Assembly: GCF_023630175.1 (NCBI RefSeq)
Contig: NZ_JALLIN010000017.1
Span: 1 to 64,000, forward strand
Direction: 5' to 3'
From: Streptomyces cellostaticus
GTDB lineage: Bacteria; Actinomycetota; Actinomycetes; Streptomycetales; Streptomycetaceae
Length of the DNA stretch: 64,000 bases
The notes beneath the pieces were generated by a model. The model had not been told where the DNA came from and ran no database searches. It saw only the letters and a list, made by a program, of their open reading frames with translations. Positions 62,703 to 64,000 of the stretch are shown one piece after another (within the stretch, counting starts at the first letter, position 1; each line of letters starts with the position of its first letter). Made by a program: the position numbers and the translations under genes.

Positions 62703-63575
62703 ATGCAGGTACCGGCCGCATTCCAGTACGAGAGGGCCAGCAGCGTCGAGCAGGCGATCGAGCTGCTCGGACGGTACGGCCCCGATGCCCGGGTGGTGGC
62801 GGGCGGGCACAGCCTGCTGCCCATGATGAAGCTGCGGCTGGCCCAGCCCGAAGCGCTGATCGACATCAACGGCCTCGGCGAGCTGGCGTCGATCCGGGTG
62901 GACGGCCACGACCTGGCCGTCGGAGCGATGGTCCGCCACGCCGAACTGCTCGCCTCGCCGGTCGTCGGCGAACACTTCCCCATCCTGCGGGACGCCGAGC
63001 GGGTCATCGCGGACCCGCTCGTCCGCAACCGCGGCACCGTGGGCGGCTCCCTGTGCCAGGCCGATCCGTCGGAGGACCTGTCCGCGGCGTTCTCGGCGCT
63101 GCGGGCGACCCTGGTGACCCAGGGCCCCGCCGGCAGGCGCACCGTGGCGATCAGGGAATTCTTCCTCGGGCCGTACGAGACCGCGCTGACCGAGGCGGAG
63201 CTCCTGGTGGAGATCCGCGTGCCCATCCGCTCGCACGCCAGTGCCTACCGCAAGGTCGAGCGCCGGGTCGGCGACTGGGCGGTCGTCGCCGCGGGAGCGG
63301 TGCTGGAGATCTCCGGCGGCCTGGTCACCGAGGCCGGGATCGGGCTGACCGCGGCGGGTGCCCCGCGGTTCGTGGCCGAGCGGGCCGAGGACTTCCTGCG
63401 CGGCGGGCGGCCGGACGACGAGCGCTTCGCCGAGGCCGGCCGGCTCGCCGCGGCGGAGTGCCGGCCGGCCGCCGACCAGCGAGGCCCGGCCGACTACAAG
63501 CGGCACCTGGCGGGAGAGCTCACCACGCGGGCACTGCGCGCCGCCGCCGCACGCGCCCGGGGCCAGGAGGCGTGA
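62703..63575 (+). CDS. FAD-binding medium subunit of a molybdenum hydroxylase (CoxM/CutM-like)
   Basis: This 290-residue flavoprotein has the FAD pyrophosphate-binding motif ARVVAGGHSLLPMMKLRL (about residues 29-46) and the second FAD motif NRGTVGGSLCQADPSED near residue 105. This matches the medium subunit of CO dehydrogenase, xanthine dehydrogenase and related enzymes. The AGGHS and TVGGSLCQADP forms resemble aerobic CO dehydrogenase or carbon-monoxide-dehydrogenase-like homologues, whose substrate is often not CO. The ATG has an AGGAGG site five bases upstream. The [2Fe-2S] subunit follows, and the catalytic large subunit should lie beyond the window. Confidence 0.9.
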   Translation: MQVPAAFQYERASSVEQAIELLGRYGPDARVVAGGHSLLPMMKLRLAQPEALIDINGLGELASIRVDGHDLAVGAMVRHAELLASPVVGEHFPILRDAERVIADPLVRNRGTVGGSLCQADPSEDLSAAFSALRATLVTQGPAGRRTVAIREFFLGPYETALTEAELLVEIRVPIRSHASAYRKVERRVGDWAVVAAGAVLEISGGLVTEAGIGLTAAGAPRFVAERAEDFLRGGRPDDERFAEAGRLAAAECRPAADQRGPADYKRHLAGELTTRALRAAAARARGQEA

Positions 63576-63576
63576 C

Positions 63577-64000
63577 ATGCGGATCACCGTGACCGTGAAC
63601 GGCGAGCAGCACACGAGGGACGTGGAGCCCAGGCTGCTGCTCGTGCACTTCCTGCGCGACGAACTCGGGCTCACCGGCACCCACTGGGGCTGTGACACCT
63701 CCAACTGCGGCGTGTGCACCGTCTGGCTGGACGGCACACCGGTGAAGTCCTGCACCGTGCTCGCGGTGATGGCCGACGGCCACGAGGTGCGGACCGTCGA
63801 GGGGCTGGCGCACGGTGCCGAACTCGACCCGGTGCAGCAGGGGTTCATCGCCTGCCACGGACTGCAGTGCGGCTTCTGCACGCCGGGCATGATGATGACC
63901 GCCCGCTGGCTGCTCGACCACGACGCGGACCCGTCCGAGGAGGACGTCCGCGAGGCCATCTCCGGACAGATGTGCCGCTGCACCGGATACGAGAACATCG
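63577..64000 (+). CDS. [2Fe-2S] small subunit of the molybdenum hydroxylase (CoxS/CutS-like), cut by window edge
   Basis: The ATG at 63577 (one base after the CoxM stop; AGGAGG eight bases upstream) opens a frame running off the end after 141 codons. Both cluster sites are intact: the plant-type loop GCDTSNCGVC, with a further Cys after the GTPVKS segment, and the second site GLQCGFCTPGMMM with MCRCTGYENI. It is therefore the two-cluster electron-transfer subunit of a CoxMSL-type enzyme in operon with the upstream FAD subunit. The remaining residues and the Mo subunit are not in the window. Unlike the broken relic at 44324, all cysteines are present here. Confidence 0.94.
   Translation, partial: MRITVTVNGEQHTRDVEPRLLLVHFLRDELGLTGTHWGCDTSNCGVCTVWLDGTPVKSCTVLAVMADGHEVRTVEGLAHGAELDPVQQGFIACHGLQCGFCTPGMMMTARWLLDHDADPSEEDVREAISGQMCRCTGYENI

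Overview
The window is high-GC actinobacterial DNA. The GC bias at third codon positions, GTG and TTG starts, ATGA/GTGA start-stop overlaps and scattered TTA leucine codons all point to Streptomyces. A monomeric NADP isocitrate dehydrogenase gene lies a few kilobases from a SoxR-box ABC exporter, an arrangement I recall from the right arm of the S. coelicolor chromosome (from memory, not checked). At least seven decayed gene remnants and a MITE-like element suit a variable chromosome arm.

Layout. 0-5.3 kb: Dps, an alpha/beta hydrolase, a thiolase with a promoter-proximal palindrome, a NagD-like HAD phosphatase, CobF and a DUF309 protein. 5.4-13.5 kb: two identical tRNA-Pro(GGG) genes, each followed by a strong hairpin terminator, bracket about 8 kb. 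This interval carries a nucleotide-sugar dehydrogenase, a processive-type glycosyltransferase, a 35-residue membrane peptide, two methyltransferases, a sugar/inositol-type oxidoreductase and a cupin. Two of these genes contain a TTA codon, implying bldA control. 13.5-17 kb: a YraQ-type permease with its TIGR03943 partner, an FMN-binding membrane protein, and the C-terminal stump of its likely flavin-reductase partner. 17-22.8 kb: a trans-4-hydroxy-L-proline catabolic cluster (GntR, epimerase, DHDPS-family deaminase, three-subunit D-hydroxyproline dehydrogenase) with related short motifs at its promoters. 22.8-31.7 kb: a lipoprotein, a TTA-containing LuxR-type ATPase regulator whose start codon lies in an 11-bp inverted repeat, and a compact CHAT-TPR protease / cytosolic subtilase / sigma factor / acidic protein module. 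That module is the best candidate here for a poorly described signalling or conflict system. It ends at a 160-bp MITE-like element.

32-44 kb: P450, N-formylglutamate amidohydrolase, isocitrate dehydrogenase, secreted M1 peptidase, MscS channel, enoyl-CoA hydratase, a flippase-like membrane protein and the SoxR-box ABC transporter. 44-52 kb: an internally deleted xanthine-dehydrogenase remnant translationally overlapped by a GH65 glycoside phosphorylase/hydrolase, then a four-gene LytTR regulator / small membrane protein / sodium-solute symporter / LytS-type kinase operon. 52-58 kb: secreted proteins on the minus strand, including a 1345-residue propeller-golvesin-SGNH protein and a 43-residue membrane peptide. 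58-64 kb: a MerR regulator fused to DNA sliding-clamp domains, a decayed sterol-desaturase fragment, a catalase, and a LysR regulator divergent from a CoxM/CoxS-type molybdenum hydroxylase operon cut by the window edge.

All functional names come from reading motifs by eye. No database search was run.
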